Shown here one piece after another: positions 63,557-64,000 of a stretch of 64,000 nucleotides of DNA. The DNA lies in contig OW568881.1 in NCBI GenBank assembly GCA_938743325.2, forward strand, positions 124,001-188,000, given 5' to 3'. The translations under genes were made by a program, and so were the position numbers. This DNA comes from Pycnococcus provasolii (taxonomy: Eukaryota; Chlorophyta; Pseudoscourfieldiophyceae; Pseudoscourfieldiales; Pycnococcaceae). Below the pieces are notes generated by a model. The model was not told the origin of the DNA. It searched no databases and saw only the letters and a list, made by a program, of their open reading frames with translations. The number at the start of each line of letters is the position of its first letter. Within the stretch, counting starts at the first letter, position 1.

Positions 63557-64000
63557 CTATGTCACGTTGCTGGTCATTAGCCATCGAAGGAAACGAGGGT
63601 GCTTCTTTTTCGAGGAATGTCCCTTCTTCCTTCGTCGAAATAATCCACAAAACACACCCTTCGGCTCTTCAGCCTCTTCGCGCGAGACGTTAGACAACGT
63701 TGCGGGCGGCGGGCGATGCTTCGATTTAGGTTGGGAGGTGGTGCCGCCGCCGCTTCCTCCTCCAAGCGTTGGAGGCGAATTCAAAAACTTCTGGGTACCA
63801 GTGGGTTCCTCCAACTTGCTGTTGTTGAGTTTCGGCGCAGCGGATTCCCAGGGCAGCGGGTTCACGGCGGGAGATTCGGCCGGTGTTTCTATGCGTTCCC
63901 AAATTTTCGTCTTGCTGGGCGTCCTGGACAGACCTTGCTCGTTCTCAGAAATCGGCTTCGGCTTGTGAACCGCAGCCTCTCCTGCCGCTGTTGTTCTCTC
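63557..64000 (-). CDS. C-terminal part of an unknown gene running off the window
   Basis: The minus-strand frame is open from the window edge to a TAG at 63557 (about 147 codons). It reads like coding sequence: KPKPISENEQGLSRTPSK, then WERIETPAESPAVNPLPW, a Gly run, and GVFCGLFRRRKKGHSSKKKH at the end. It is disordered, Pro/Ser-rich and basic at the C-terminus. No domain is visible. The start lies outside the window. Confidence 0.45.
   Translation of the reverse strand, partial: ERTTAAGEAAVHKPKPISENEQGLSRTPSKTKIWERIETPAESPAVNPLPWESAAPKLNNSKLEEPTGTQKFLNSPPTLGGGSGGGTTSQPKSKHRPPPATLSNVSREEAEEPKGVFCGLFRRRKKGHSSKKKHPRFLRWLMTSNVT

Overview
This window is nuclear DNA from a eukaryotic microalga of the green lineage, most likely a small prasinophyte-type chlorophyte. 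The evidence is a plant-type enolase with the N-terminal extension seen in cytosolic plant ENO3-like forms, an AMT1 ammonium transporter, a MAP2K with a C-terminal NTF2-like domain (the plant MKK3 architecture), a probable plastid DUF3598/lipocalin-like protein, large intronless reading frames and only a few short GT-AG introns. The species call is inference. Interstitial telomere-like arrays are (TTAGGG)n and not the plant type (TTTAGGG)n. I recognised no tRNA, rRNA or CRISPR array.

Layout. 0.8-11.6 kb: an acylated MORN-repeat protein, enolase (2 exons), a small 2-exon protein, an acidic/Ala-rich nuclear-type protein, an FHA coiled-coil protein and an HNH-type protein. 11.8-13.5 kb: calnexin. 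13.5-16.7 kb: repeat-rich, gene-poor DNA with a relic of a PIF1/Helitron-type helicase. 16.7-31.3 kb: a lipocalin-like protein, an SLC4/BOR-type anion transporter, AMT1, an unknown 612-aa protein and a 1702-aa four-domain voltage-gated cation channel. 33.2-43.1 kb: signal peptide peptidase, a small membrane protein, NAA20, a small Cys-rich protein, MKK3-like kinase, mitochondrial uL15 and a long coiled-coil protein. 43.5-46.6 kb: a complete-ended Tc1/mariner element whose transposase core has been replaced by other DNA. 46.8-49.3 kb: an MFS transporter and a J-domain protein. 50.4-58.2 kb: an accessory island built around a 1464-aa TIR-like/NACHT/WD40 protein, enclosed by 74-bp inverted repeats and then by 611-bp direct repeats. 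58.3-64 kb: Mpv17-like, MAPEG, SOUL and FAD monooxygenase genes and the end of a gene that leaves the window.

The best candidate for an undescribed system is the 50.4-58.2 kb island. Its protein has the build of an NLR immune receptor: a membrane-anchoring N-terminus, a TIR-like domain keeping a WCLxE motif, a P-loop STAND ATPase, and 14 nearly identical WD40 repeats that differ mainly at a few positions, as in fungal HET-D/HET-E/NWD proteins. Other items worth checking are a calcium-type (EEEE) channel carrying a sodium-channel-type MFM inactivation motif, the rebuilt mariner element, a dispersed repeat that sits in sense orientation just 3' of three genes, and a small two-member protein family containing the motif GEDY..QEEAVMCLHGTS.

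Most remaining genes are housekeeping or membrane functions: glycolysis (enolase), ER quality control and intramembrane proteolysis (calnexin, SPP), N-terminal acetylation (NAA20), mitochondrial translation (uL15m), nitrogen and anion uptake (AMT1, SLC4), and signalling (MKK3-like, Ca channel). They are mostly single genes on either strand with short spacers and no operon-like logic.
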